Assembly: GCF_902497745.1 (NCBI RefSeq)
Contig: NZ_CABVHJ010000009.1
Location: 124,001-188,000 of the forward strand
Length of the DNA: 64,000 nt
Source of the DNA: Pseudomonas fluorescens
Lineage (GTDB): Bacteria > Pseudomonadota > Gammaproteobacteria > Pseudomonadales > Pseudomonadaceae
Reading direction: 5' to 3'
A program made the position numbers and the translations under genes. How positions within the stretch are numbered: the first letter of the stretch is position 1; each line of letters begins with the position of its first letter. The notes beneath the pieces were generated by a model that was given only the letters and a program-made list of their open reading frames with translations, was not told the origin of the DNA and searched no databases. Below, piece by piece: positions 55,540-64,000 of the stretch.

Positions 55540-55567
55540 CTTGAAATCATTTCAGCGGTCCCTATCT
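55540..55567 (+). promoter_or_regulatory. Sigma32 heat-shock promoter of ibpA
   Basis: CTTGAAA (55540-55546), a 13-base spacer and CCCTATCT (55560-55567) closely match the sigma32 consensus CTTGAAA / CCCCATnT. Confidence 0.85.
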
Positions 55568-55574
55568 AAGGGTT

Positions 55575-55644
55575 ACGCGATGCCGAATTCGGGTCGCGGA
55601 GACAAAAAAACTTGCTGATTTGTTTTCAGGAGATTTGAACCATG
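55575..55644 (+). ncRNA. ROSE-like RNA thermometer in the ibpA leader
   Basis: The 5' untranslated region ends with TTGCT (55612-55616) able to pair with the ribosome site AGGAG (55628-55632), the hallmark of ROSE elements, and has an upstream hairpin around GCGATGCCGAATTCGGGTCGC-type sequence split into short arms. ROSE-like thermometers are known in front of Pseudomonas ibpA. Confidence 0.75.
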
Positions 55645-56088
55645 AGTACTGCATTTTCCCTCGCGCCACTGTTCCGTTCCTCGGTAGGTTTCGATCGTTT
55701 CAACGACCTGTTCGAAACCGCCCTGCGCAACGAGCCAGGTAGCACCTATCCACCTTACAACGTGGAAAAACACGGTGACGACCAATACCGCATCGTCGTC
55801 GCGGCAGCCGGTTTCCAGGAAGAAGACCTGGAGCTGCAAGTCGAGAAAGGCGTGCTGACCATCAGTGGCGGCAAGCGTGATGCCAACGAAGGCGTGACCT
55901 TCCTGCATCAGGGCATCGCCCAACGTGCTTTCAAGTTGTCCTTCCGTCTGGCCGATCACATCGAAATCAAGGCTGCGGATCTGAAAAACGGTCTGCTGAG
56001 CATCGACCTGTTGCGCGTGATCCCGGAAGAAGCGAAAGCCAAACGCATCCCGATCAACGGGACGCAGAAGCCGGCGTTGCAGCACTGA
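55642..56088 (+). CDS. ibpA: Small heat-shock protein
   Basis: A 148-residue Hsp20 chaperone with an alpha-crystallin domain (about 35-130; YRIVVAAAGFQEEDLELQVEKGVLTISGGK ... AFKLSFRLADHIEIKAADLKNGLLSIDL) and a C-terminal IxI-type segment (RIPI). It holds unfolded proteins during heat stress. A sigma32 promoter and a ROSE-like thermometer lie upstream and a strong terminator downstream, so it is a single-gene unit. Confidence 0.96.
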   Translation: MSTAFSLAPLFRSSVGFDRFNDLFETALRNEPGSTYPPYNVEKHGDDQYRIVVAAAGFQEEDLELQVEKGVLTISGGKRDANEGVTFLHQGIAQRAFKLSFRLADHIEIKAADLKNGLLSIDLLRVIPEEAKAKRIPINGTQKPALQH

Positions 56089-56137
56089 GTCATGTGCCGC
56101 AACACAATCGCCTGAACCGGCGATGAGCCGCTGAATG

Positions 56138-56165
56138 AAGGCCCCGATACGTCGGGGCCTTTTTT
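56138..56165 (+). terminator. Terminator after ibpA
   Basis: Perfect stem AAGGCCCCGA/TCGGGGCCTT around a 4-base loop, followed by T6. Confidence 0.93.
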
Positions 56166-56277
56166 GTGCGCGCAAGAAAAGCGCTGTGCGACTTTGCCGC
56201 TGGCGGTGGTTTCTCTACAATCCGCCGCAGTTTTGCCGACCCCCCATTCCTCACCGGTCGGCCTGGAGCCCTTTTTC

Positions 56278-56973
56278 ATGGACGAGATTCAACAGCGCTG
56301 GCTGTGCGCCCTGTCTGCGCCTATGGCGGCGATCAATACCGGCGCCAGCTACGATGACCCCGCGTTCTGCGACGATCGCTACATCGACCTGAAAGACAGT
56401 TGGGGTATCGACGACCGTGGGCAACTGTTCGACATGCTCGAACGGATGACCGACGACGGCCATGCCAAGCACCTCAGCGCGGCCTACTTGGCGTGGCAGC
56501 GCTGTCTGCCAAGTGAATGGCAGGCTCTGCTCGACGACCTGAGTCCCCGCGAACGCATCCTGCATGAGTTTGCCAGTCGCACGTTCGGCAGTTGCGGGCC
56601 GGGCGGGATTTTGTCCTGGGACTATGGCCGCATGGGTTTTCTCTTGCGCTGTGCGGTGCGCAATCAGTGGGTCGCCCTGGACGAAAGCAACTGGCTGCAC
56701 AGTCGTTTAGCCCTCAGAGCGCAATTTCACTACGGTAGCTGGATGGCTTACTTCGACGGTTTTGTCGTGGGCCGGACCTTTTGGTCGTGCCTGAGCGCCA
56801 GCGACGATGAGCTGGCGCGCGAACTCGATCGACAAGGCGCCAGCGCCCTTAACGTGCGGATTGCCCGTGGCCTTGCGGCGAACATCCCTCAGTTTCTGGC
56901 TGATTTGCCGTGGCACATGGAAATTGACCTGCCGCCACGTCCGGCATCGCTCAAGGAGTTCGACTGGTCATGA
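56278..56973 (+). CDS. DUF1266 protein (YbeU/YbeR-like)
   Basis: A 231-residue cytoplasmic protein that looks like the DUF1266 family: LKDSWGIDDRGQLFDMLERMTDDGH (near 37-61), AWDLGR-like WDYGRMGFLLRCAVRNQW (near 118) and SWMAYFDGFVVGRTFWS. The E. coli relatives ybeU and ybeR stand next to djlC/djlB and hscC, and the same three families are together here. Its stop overlaps the next start (ATGA), indicating coupling to the J-like gene. Function unknown; a role with the HscC chaperone is inferred from context. The start at 56278 matches the family N terminus; the frame is open upstream from 56164. Confidence 0.87.
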   Translation: MDEIQQRWLCALSAPMAAINTGASYDDPAFCDDRYIDLKDSWGIDDRGQLFDMLERMTDDGHAKHLSAAYLAWQRCLPSEWQALLDDLSPRERILHEFASRTFGSCGPGGILSWDYGRMGFLLRCAVRNQWVALDESNWLHSRLALRAQFHYGSWMAYFDGFVVGRTFWSCLSASDDELARELDRQGASALNVRIARGLAANIPQFLADLPWHMEIDLPPRPASLKEFDWS

Positions 56974-59672
56974 GTTGCTGGATTCACTTGGGCATCGAGC
57001 CTACCACCGACGAAAACCTGATTCGCAACGCCTACCGCGCACGTCTGCCAGCGCACCACCCGGAGACCGACCCGCAAGGCTTCCAGGCGCTGCGCATGGC
57101 CTACGAAAACGCCCTGCGTCTGGCGCGTGAGGAAGAGGAAGAAGGGCCTGATGACGAGTACCAGTCCCAAGCCTCTGAGCAGCCTGTGGTTGAGGTCCCT
57201 CCGGTATTCGGGGAGTTCTGCGAGCTGCTGGATGATCCCGCGCGTCGGTTCAATTTTGCCGCGTGGCAGGTCTTTGTCCGAGGGCTGGATGAGCTGTCGC
57301 TGGACGTGCTCGATGAAGTCAGCTGGGGCCTGTACCACCGGATGGCCGACGCCGGTCCGTTGTCGTACCGTTGCGCGAATCTGTTGGCCAAACGTATGGC
57401 CTGGGATCAACAGTTGCTGGATCTGGGTTTCGACGAAGCACATCGGGTGGAATCCTTTCTCCAGCGAATCGAAACGCCGGACCCGTTCGATACGGATCTG
57501 ATGAGCACATGGTCAGAGGCTGCGCAGACCGAATCACTGTGGTACGCCCGCAGCCTCGACTTCATCTTCAACCAGCGTCCACTGCCTGAGTTCGCCGACT
57601 TCGCCAGTCAGCACACCTGCCTGCCGTTGCCGGATGATGCCGCGTTTCTCAAGCGTCTGTTGGTGCAGTTCACTCAGGCAGGTATTGGCGGGCCGACGTT
57701 TTTGCAGTGCTGTATCGAACAGCAGCTTGCCGCACCGGATGATGTCGACTGGCTTTACCTGTTGGCGTGCCAGAACAGTCTGCTGGGGCGGGACGATCAG
57801 GCATTGCCGTGCTGGATCCGGCTGTGGAACGAGCATCGCCATCCGATGGCGGAAAGTCGTCTGCTGGAGCTGTGTGCCAAGCGCCAGCCGACTTTCCTGC
57901 CCCTGCTGATTCAGGCATTCGATCGCTTGCAGGGCATCTCTGACTGGTCAGAGGATCTTGCCGATGACTGCCAGGTGTTTGGCAGCCCGTCACAACACCC
58001 CGAGACGCTGAACCGTTGGCTGGGTGTCGGCAGGCTGAAGCTTGAGGGTCTTGCGCAAAGCTTTGTCGATTGGCGCATGAGCGGTGATGAGTTGCCATTG
58101 CTCGCGCAATTGCTGGGCGAAAATGCCGACAGCCGATTGCTGCACCTGTACCGGCATGCCTGGGCGCTGCATCGGGGTGATTCGGCTTTGCTGCAGCAGA
58201 TTGTGGATGCACCGCTGCCGATCGATGCCCTCGAAAGCCTGGTGATGAGCGGATTCAAATATCAGGCTGAGCAACACCTGCGCTGGTTGCGCAGGGCACC
58301 GATTGCACTGGCCATGGGCGCTTTCAGTGACGCGGATTCAAGTGCGCGGCCCTTGCCGCAGGTACTGACGCAAGGCGAGCCGCACAAGGTCTGTCGTCTG
58401 TGGTTGCGTCGCTTGCGGCCTTACAGCGACGCTGCGCTGGAAAGACTGGCAGACGCGTTCAAGCTGGCCGCGGTCAAAGATGATTGCGACTTGTCCGAAC
58501 TCGATTTGATTCTGCAGCTGAGCCGTCGCGGGATTCAGTTGCCACCGGTCGGGCTGGGTGAGGCCACTTGGGAATGGCACGCTCAGACCCTGTTTTTGTT
58601 GGCATTGCTGGACCAGCCCGAACGCTGGCTGCAAATGATTGATGTGCAGTGTGTGGAGCGCCTGTCTTTCAATCCGGCCCATCCCTTGAGTCGCCTGCAA
58701 CCCTTGTTGCGGCGCTTGCAGCGTGAGCAAGGCCATTGCGCCGGTTTGCTCGGATGGCTGCAGGGCAGTGATCCGGTACACGGCTTGTTGGTGCAGCAAT
58801 TGTTCAGCGTACAGCAGGCACTCGACAGCACGCGGTTACCGGCCAATACCCTGCTTTACACCTGCCTTGAAAGCGATCGTGCTGCCTGTGGCGACGATTT
58901 GCTGGGTTTGATGATGTTCTGGGGCGTGCTCTATCACGACCCGAGCCTGAGTGCCGAGCAGCATCGCGCATTGTTGCAATCGATCGCTGCGATCAGTTGT
59001 GAAGATGATTGGTTCGAAGGCTTCCGCGACGGTTTGATCAAAGGCGAACCGGTGTGGCCGCCGCGCAAAGTGCTGACCGATTTTGGTGTCGACAAACTGC
59101 TGGCGTATGAAGCGCTGGATGCGCTCAAGGGCTTGATTCGCTATGGCGCTGCCGGGGTGCCGAAAACGCGCGTCCTGCGCCAACTGCAACAGGGCAAGGA
59201 CGATGTGCAGAACAGTGTCGGGTTGCGCCTGGCCCTTTGCGCGATATTGTCCTGGTCGGAACGATTACTGCTGGCGAAAAGCGATGTGCAGCCGGTACCG
59301 GCGAGAGCGATCTGGCGTTTGGGATCGCGGTTGGGGCGCAAGGCTTTTATCGCTCAGGTCTTGGGGTGTGTGGTGATTGCACCGGTTGCAGGGCTGATCA
59401 GTGGCACTACGGGTGCAGGCATTCTTATCCTGCTATTGGCCGTGCTGCTGGTGTTCGGCGCTATTCTGCGCCGTTTGCATGACATAGGCCGAGGCATTCC
59501 GACGTTGCTGATCTTCATGGCGCTGACGCCGTTTTTGCCATTCCTGCCGTTGGTGTTATTCGGGCTTGCCGGTGACAAGTTGCCCAACCGCTATGGTGTG
59601 CCGTCGGACAGCGACGATTCCGAAATGCTGTCCGGCGGCTTGCAGGCTGCCTTGCGGCGGCTCAACGGTTAG
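56970..59672 (+). CDS. J-domain-like membrane protein with HPE motif (DjlB/DjlC-like)
   Basis: A 900-residue protein. The first 60 residues form a J-like domain (WIHLGIEPTTDENLIRNAYRARL ... HHPETDPQGFQALRMAYENAL) in which the canonical HPD is HPE (30-32). A long helical, repeat-rich middle (about 75-770) has no recognised domain, and the C terminus (about 785-895) is a DUF805-like membrane region (SRLGRKAFIAQVLGCVV ... RRLHDIGRGIPTLLIF). It overlaps the DUF1266 gene by 4 bases and converges on hscC. It is probably a co-chaperone for HscC, by analogy to E. coli DjlB/DjlC; this is inference. Confidence 0.85.
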   Translation: MSCWIHLGIEPTTDENLIRNAYRARLPAHHPETDPQGFQALRMAYENALRLAREEEEEGPDDEYQSQASEQPVVEVPPVFGEFCELLDDPARRFNFAAWQVFVRGLDELSLDVLDEVSWGLYHRMADAGPLSYRCANLLAKRMAWDQQLLDLGFDEAHRVESFLQRIETPDPFDTDLMSTWSEAAQTESLWYARSLDFIFNQRPLPEFADFASQHTCLPLPDDAAFLKRLLVQFTQAGIGGPTFLQCCIEQQLAAPDDVDWLYLLACQNSLLGRDDQALPCWIRLWNEHRHPMAESRLLELCAKRQPTFLPLLIQAFDRLQGISDWSEDLADDCQVFGSPSQHPETLNRWLGVGRLKLEGLAQSFVDWRMSGDELPLLAQLLGENADSRLLHLYRHAWALHRGDSALLQQIVDAPLPIDALESLVMSGFKYQAEQHLRWLRRAPIALAMGAFSDADSSARPLPQVLTQGEPHKVCRLWLRRLRPYSDAALERLADAFKLAAVKDDCDLSELDLILQLSRRGIQLPPVGLGEATWEWHAQTLFLLALLDQPERWLQMIDVQCVERLSFNPAHPLSRLQPLLRRLQREQGHCAGLLGWLQGSDPVHGLLVQQLFSVQQALDSTRLPANTLLYTCLESDRAACGDDLLGLMMFWGVLYHDPSLSAEQHRALLQSIAAISCEDDWFEGFRDGLIKGEPVWPPRKVLTDFGVDKLLAYEALDALKGLIRYGAAGVPKTRVLRQLQQGKDDVQNSVGLRLALCAILSWSERLLLAKSDVQPVPARAIWRLGSRLGRKAFIAQVLGCVVIAPVAGLISGTTGAGILILLLAVLLVFGAILRRLHDIGRGIPTLLIFMALTPFLPFLPLVLFGLAGDKLPNRYGVPSDSDDSEMLSGGLQAALRRLNG

Positions 59673-61360
59673 AGGCGCAGTTGATCCAGCGCCTTGTTCA
59701 GCTCTGAGCGATGGCTGGCAATTTCCGAGGGTTGCTGGCCGCTGAGCACGGTGGTGAAGTTGTGCAGCCATTCGGCAATGTGCTCGCGTTGCGTGCCGAG
59801 GCTTTGCATCCATGCTCGCTCCAGACGGGCGAGCAACGTGCGGTTGGGCAGCGCATCGCGTGGATGGACTTTCAGGGTCGACAGCCGGTTGTGGCTGTCT
59901 CGGCGTGCTTGCTCGTCCAGACCCGTGGGGCTGCGGTCGATGCTGTGACTGTGACGCTCGCCGGTTTCGAGCAGGGTGACATCAACTTCGAGCAGACCGT
60001 TGATGTCATAACTGAAGCGCACGTCCAGTTCCTGGATGTGTTGAGTAGGCGTCAACGTGACATCGAAAGCATCAATCAGAATGTTGTCGCAAACCCACGG
60101 CCGCTCACCCTGATAGACGGCGATGCGCAGCAGCGATTGCTTAGGCTGGGTGGTGTAATAGCGCTCCACCCTTGACGTCGGAATGATGGTGTTACGTTCG
60201 ATGATGGGCGAGAAGGCACCTTTGATGTCTTCGCCACGCATGGTCGCAATCCCCAGCGTATACGGGCAGACATCCGTCAGAATCAACTCTTCAACCGCCC
60301 CGTCACGCGCCTTGCACGCCGCTTGCGTCGCCGCCCCCAGCGCAACAATCGTGTCCGGATCAAGGTGCCGGTAAGGCAGGCGCCCGAACAGCGTGGCGAC
60401 CATTTGCTGCACCGCCGGCATGCGCGTGGCGCCGCCGACCAGCACCAGGCTGTCGAGGTCGCGAGGTTTGAGGCGAGCATCGCGCAAGGCCTGTTCGATC
60501 GGCGCGCGCAAACGCGCCAGCAGCGGCTCCCAGATTTTTACCGCAGCCGCTTCGTCCAGTGACCATTCGAAGGTTTTGTCGGCGTGGCGCCAGCTCAGGT
60601 GTTGAGTGCCTTCACCGAGTTTGCATTTGAGCTGCTCAAGCGCATCACCGAGGCTGGCCATGCTTTGCGCGTCGACCATGGCCGGGGTCAGTTGCCAGTG
60701 TTTCAGGCAGGCCTGCAACAGGGCGGCAGTGAAGTCTTCGCCGCCGAGAAAGTTGTCGCCGGTGGAGGCGTGCACTTCGATCAGCGGCAAAGCGTATTCC
60801 AGCACCGTGACGTCGAACGTACCGCCGCCAAGATCGAAGATCAGCGTGCGTTCGAACTTCTGCTCATGCAGCCCGTAAGCCATGGCGGCGGCGGTCGGTT
60901 CGTTGATCAGACGCGTCACCGAGAGCCCGGCCAGTTCAGCGGCAAACAGCGTGCGTTTGCGTTGTTCGTCGCTGAAATACGCCGGAACGGAAATCACCGC
61001 TTCCGACACCGGGTGGCCGAGAAAGGCTTCGGCGTCCTGCTTGAGTGAGCCGAGCACCAGCGCCGACAATTCTTCCGAGCTGAACTGACGTGTGCCGAGC
61101 TGGATTTGTTTATCGCTGCCCATGAAACGCTTGAATGCTGCCGCGGTTCGTTCCGGGTGCGTGGTCAGGCGGGCGCGGGCGGCTTTGCCGACCAGAATCG
61201 TGTCGTCTTCATCGAGGCTGACCACCGAGGGCGTCAGCACATCGCCCAGAGCGTTGGGAATCAGGCGGGCCTGACCGTCCTGCCAGACGGCGATCAGACT
61301 GTTGGTGGTGCCAAGGTCGATGCCCAGCAAAGCCGGGCGGGAGAGGGATGCATCCTGCAT
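59669..61360 (-). CDS. hscC: Hsp70 homologue HscC
   Basis: A 563-residue Hsp70 protein with nucleotide-binding domain signatures GIDLGTTNSLIAVW (13-26), LIFDLGGGTFDVTVLEY (near 183) and LVLVGGATRMPAVQQMV (near 318), then a substrate domain and a short helical lid. It is shorter than DnaK (about 638) and close to E. coli HscC (556). HscC works with J-like partners encoded nearby. The two stop codons overlap within TTAG. Confidence 0.94.
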   Translation of the reverse strand: MQDASLSRPALLGIDLGTTNSLIAVWQDGQARLIPNALGDVLTPSVVSLDEDDTILVGKAARARLTTHPERTAAAFKRFMGSDKQIQLGTRQFSSEELSALVLGSLKQDAEAFLGHPVSEAVISVPAYFSDEQRKRTLFAAELAGLSVTRLINEPTAAAMAYGLHEQKFERTLIFDLGGGTFDVTVLEYALPLIEVHASTGDNFLGGEDFTAALLQACLKHWQLTPAMVDAQSMASLGDALEQLKCKLGEGTQHLSWRHADKTFEWSLDEAAAVKIWEPLLARLRAPIEQALRDARLKPRDLDSLVLVGGATRMPAVQQMVATLFGRLPYRHLDPDTIVALGAATQAACKARDGAVEELILTDVCPYTLGIATMRGEDIKGAFSPIIERNTIIPTSRVERYYTTQPKQSLLRIAVYQGERPWVCDNILIDAFDVTLTPTQHIQELDVRFSYDINGLLEVDVTLLETGERHSHSIDRSPTGLDEQARRDSHNRLSTLKVHPRDALPNRTLLARLERAWMQSLGTQREHIAEWLHNFTTVLSGQQPSEIASHRSELNKALDQLRL

Positions 61361-61446
61361 GACAGATCTCGAAACGGCGCAAAAAACGCGACCCTACAGG
61401 TTGCCGCAAATCGTGGCAATTGCGCGTCTGTTGCAACGTGCACCGG

Positions 61447-64000
61447 TTATGGCAGGAGCTTTTTCAGATCCTCCAGCGCAACCGGTCGACTGTGCAGATA
61501 ACCCTGATACAAATGGCAGCCCAAACCCTGCAGGAACGCCAGTTGTTCAGGGGTCTCCACACCTTCGGCAATCACCTCCAGCTCCAGACTGCGCGCCATG
61601 GCGACAATCGCGCGAATGATCTCGGCATCGTTCGGATCGGTCGTCGCATCGCGGATAAACGATTGATCGATTTTTAGCGTGTCCACTGGCAGACGCTTGA
61701 GGTAAGTCAGCGACGAATAACCGGTGCCGAAGTCATCCATGGCGAAGCTCACGCCAAGCTTTTTCAGGCGACGCATTTTGCTGATGGTGTCTTCCAAATT
61801 CTGGATAACGATGCCTTCGGTGATTTCCAGTTTCAGCAGCGAGCAGGGCAGACCGTGGCTGGTCATGCTGTGTTCGATGCGCTCGACGAAGTCGTTCTGG
61901 CGGAACTGCCGTGGACTGATGTTCACGCACAGGCTGAAATTCAGCGGGTCGACCCGTTTCAGCGCAATCAGTTGTTTGAACGCATTGCAGGCTTCGTCGA
62001 GGATCCAGGTGCCGACTTCGAGAATCAGGCCGCTGTCTTCCAGCACCTTGATGAACTCGGTGGGTGATTGCGCACCCAGCTCCGGGTGATTCCAGCGCAC
62101 CAGCGCTTCGGCGCCGATGATGCGGTTGTCGCGGGCATCGACCTGCGGCTGAAAGTGCACATTGAATTCCCCGCGCGACAGCGCCAGACGCAGGTCGGTC
62201 TCCATGCGCAGCCGTTCGCTGGCGGCTTTCTGCATGGTGTTGTGATACATCTGCGTGGTGTTGCGCCCGGAGTCCTTGGCCCGGTACAGAGCAATGTCGG
62301 CGCGTTTGAGCAGGTCGGTCGGCGTCGAGCCGTGATCGGGGATCAGCGCCACGCCGATGCTTGGGGTCACTTGCAGACGCTGGCCGTCGAGGAACATCGG
62401 CTCCGAGAGCAATTCGCGCAGGGTGTCGGCCAGATTGCGCACTTGTGTGCTGACTTCATTGCGCGAGCCTTCGAGACCGCTGAGCAGCACGACAAATTCG
62501 TCGCCGCCGAGGCGTGCGACCGTGTCTTCCATGCGCACACTGGCTTCGAGCCGCGCAGTGATGATCTTCAGCACCGTGTCGCCGACCGGGTGGCCGAGCG
62601 AATCGTTGATGTGCTTGAAGTGATCGAGGTCGAGAAACAGCAAGGCACCGCGCAGGTTGTGGCGCTTGAGCAGGGCGATCTGCTGGCTCAGACGATCCAT
62701 CAGCAAGGCGCGGTTGGGCAGGTTGGTCAGCGGGTCGTGATAAGCCAGATGACGGATTTGCGCTTCAGCGTTTTTCAGCAGGCTGACGTCCCGCGCGGTC
62801 AGCAGCAGGCACGCGGTTTCATTTAGCGTGATCGGCTCGACCGAAACCTCCACCGTCAGCATCTCCCCGCGTTTGTTACGCCCGAGCATTTCCTGATGGT
62901 GCACGCGGCCCTTGATCTGCAACTCGGCGAGTAACGCCGAGCGCTGCTTTTCTTCGGCCCAGATACCCACCTGATACACCGTTTTGCCCACCACTTCTTC
63001 GGCGCGATAGCCGGTGAGCCGGCAGAAACCGTCGTTGACCTCCAGATAACGCCCGGTGTCGCGTTCGGTGATGGTGATTGCGTCCGGGCTGGAGTGGAAC
63101 GCCTTGGCGAATTTCTCTTCACTGGCTTTCAGCGCTGCTTCCGAGCGCTGCTGCTGGGTAATGTCGCGCAGGGTGGTGACGATGCAGGGCTGATCGCCGA
63201 CGCTGATCTGCCGGCTGGAAATCACACAGGTCAGCGACTGGCCGTCCTTGTGTTGCACGATGATCGCGACGTTGCTCAAACCCTGTTCGCGGATCACCCG
63301 CTCGATGCGTTGCAGGCTTTTCGCCGAGGCGTCCCACAGGCCGATTTCTTCGGCGGTGTGGCCAATCACGTCGGTGGCGCTCCAGCCGAAGGTCTGGGTA
63401 AAGCTGTTATTGATTTCGATGAACTCGCCACTGTCCTGGCGGGTGACGCAGATCGGGTCCGGGCTGACCTGGAACAGCGTGGCGAATTTCTCTTCCGAGG
63501 CCACCAGCCGCTGTTCGCGCTCGACCTGATCGGTGATGTCGAGCAACGTGCCGGCCATGCGCAGTGGCGCGCCGTTGTCGTCGCGGTAGAGGCGGGCGCG
63601 GCTTTCCAGATAACGCGAGCTGCCGTCCGGCAGTTGCACGCGATAGGTCAGCTGATAGTTGCCCGCCGGGCCTTCGCGCAGGCTGCGGTAGGCGTCGCGC
63701 ATGCTGTCGCGCTCTTCGCCGGGCACGCCTTCGAAAAACTCTTCAAACGACTCATGGAACGGTTTCGGCTCCAGGCCGTGCAATTGCGCGGCGCGGGCCG
63801 AGCCGTAGAGCATGCCGCTGGGAATGTGCCAGTCCCAGGTGCCGAGTTGCGCGGAGTCCAGCGCCAGGTCGAGGCGTTCCTGGCTGTCCTTCAAGGCGTG
63901 TTCGGCGGCCTTGCGTTCGGTGGTGTCGAGAAACGTGCTGAGTAGGTATGGCTGGCCTTCGAGTTCGACCTTCTGCGCACTGAGAATGCCGTCGTGAATC
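61447..64000 (-). CDS. PAS-GGDEF-EAL protein, 5' end outside the window
   Basis: At least 850 residues of a cyclic-di-GMP enzyme; the reading frame stays open to the window edge with PAS-like sequence (STFLDTTERKAAEHALKDSQ), so the start is outside. Several PAS/PAC repeats (FATLFQVSPDPICVTRQD, FAKAFHSSPDAITITERD) are followed by a GGDEF domain with intact GGDEF (in VARLGGDEFVVL) and an EAL domain with EAL (in IIGAEALVRWNHPE), the metal-site DDFGTGYSSL and the QGYLHSRP end. Both catalytic motifs look complete, so it could make or break cyclic-di-GMP. No membrane helix is seen in the visible part. Confidence 0.94.
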   Translation of the reverse strand, partial: IHDGILSAQKVELEGQPYLLSTFLDTTERKAAEHALKDSQERLDLALDSAQLGTWDWHIPSGMLYGSARAAQLHGLEPKPFHESFEEFFEGVPGEERDSMRDAYRSLREGPAGNYQLTYRVQLPDGSSRYLESRARLYRDDNGAPLRMAGTLLDITDQVEREQRLVASEEKFATLFQVSPDPICVTRQDSGEFIEINNSFTQTFGWSATDVIGHTAEEIGLWDASAKSLQRIERVIREQGLSNVAIIVQHKDGQSLTCVISSRQISVGDQPCIVTTLRDITQQQRSEAALKASEEKFAKAFHSSPDAITITERDTGRYLEVNDGFCRLTGYRAEEVVGKTVYQVGIWAEEKQRSALLAELQIKGRVHHQEMLGRNKRGEMLTVEVSVEPITLNETACLLLTARDVSLLKNAEAQIRHLAYHDPLTNLPNRALLMDRLSQQIALLKRHNLRGALLFLDLDHFKHINDSLGHPVGDTVLKIITARLEASVRMEDTVARLGGDEFVVLLSGLEGSRNEVSTQVRNLADTLRELLSEPMFLDGQRLQVTPSIGVALIPDHGSTPTDLLKRADIALYRAKDSGRNTTQMYHNTMQKAASERLRMETDLRLALSRGEFNVHFQPQVDARDNRIIGAEALVRWNHPELGAQSPTEFIKVLEDSGLILEVGTWILDEACNAFKQLIALKRVDPLNFSLCVNISPRQFRQNDFVERIEHSMTSHGLPCSLLKLEITEGIVIQNLEDTISKMRRLKKLGVSFAMDDFGTGYSSLTYLKRLPVDTLKIDQSFIRDATTDPNDAEIIRAIVAMARSLELEVIAEGVETPEQLAFLQGLGCHLYQGYLHSRPVALEDLKKLLP

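Overview
The window is chromosomal DNA from a fluorescent Pseudomonas, most likely of the P. fluorescens group. It carries a pyoverdine biosynthesis, export and uptake locus in an order close to the P. aeruginosa pvd region. It also has two Pseudomonas-type REP/REPIN families, GC-rich coding sequence, and housekeeping genes (uvrB, gltX, dusC, ibpA, tyrB) typical of the genus. No prophage, integrase, insertion sequence or CRISPR array is visible.

Bases 1-22709 are the pyoverdine region. It opens with the 3' end of a large NRPS whose last module has an Asp-type adenylation pocket and ends in a carrier protein without a thioesterase. Next comes the receptor fpvA. On the opposite strand, convergent with fpvA, lies a stand-alone C-A-T-TE NRPS module downstream of pvdM-pvdN-pvdO-pvdE. 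This module probably adds the last residue and releases the peptide. pvdP (periplasmic maturation) diverges from pvdM. Then follow pvdR-pvdT-opmQ (export and recycling), the sigma factor fpvI and pvdA (ornithine N-hydroxylase). Perfect PvdS promoter boxes (TAAAT-N16-CGT) stand before pvdM, pvdP, pvdE, pvdR and pvdA, and Fur-like sites stand before fpvI and fpvA. The usual neighbours pvdF and fpvR are not in their PAO1 positions.

Bases 22710-32000 hold mgtA with a long structured leader, mgtC, two small receiver-like proteins lacking the phospho-acceptor Asp, a LuxR-type response regulator and a BvgS-like hybrid kinase. Bases 31984-36000 hold dkgB and a LysR gene divergent from a pirin/isochorismatase operon that ends in a deleted pseudogene. 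Bases 36000-43600 hold an MscS channel fused to a cyclic-nucleotide domain, a GNAT, an exonuclease III homologue, an arylamine N-acetyltransferase, a BrnTA toxin-antitoxin pair, a purine permease, tRNA-Asn and two unknown small proteins.

Bases 43640-64000 hold tyrB, uvrB, an EmrAB-type pump, gltX, a tandemly duplicated Ala-Glu tRNA pair, a TetR/hydrolase pair with a clear operator, a thioesterase and dusC. They also hold ibpA (sigma32 promoter plus ROSE-like thermometer), a DUF1266 / J-like / HscC chaperone group, and the 3' part of a PAS-GGDEF-EAL protein that runs off the window.
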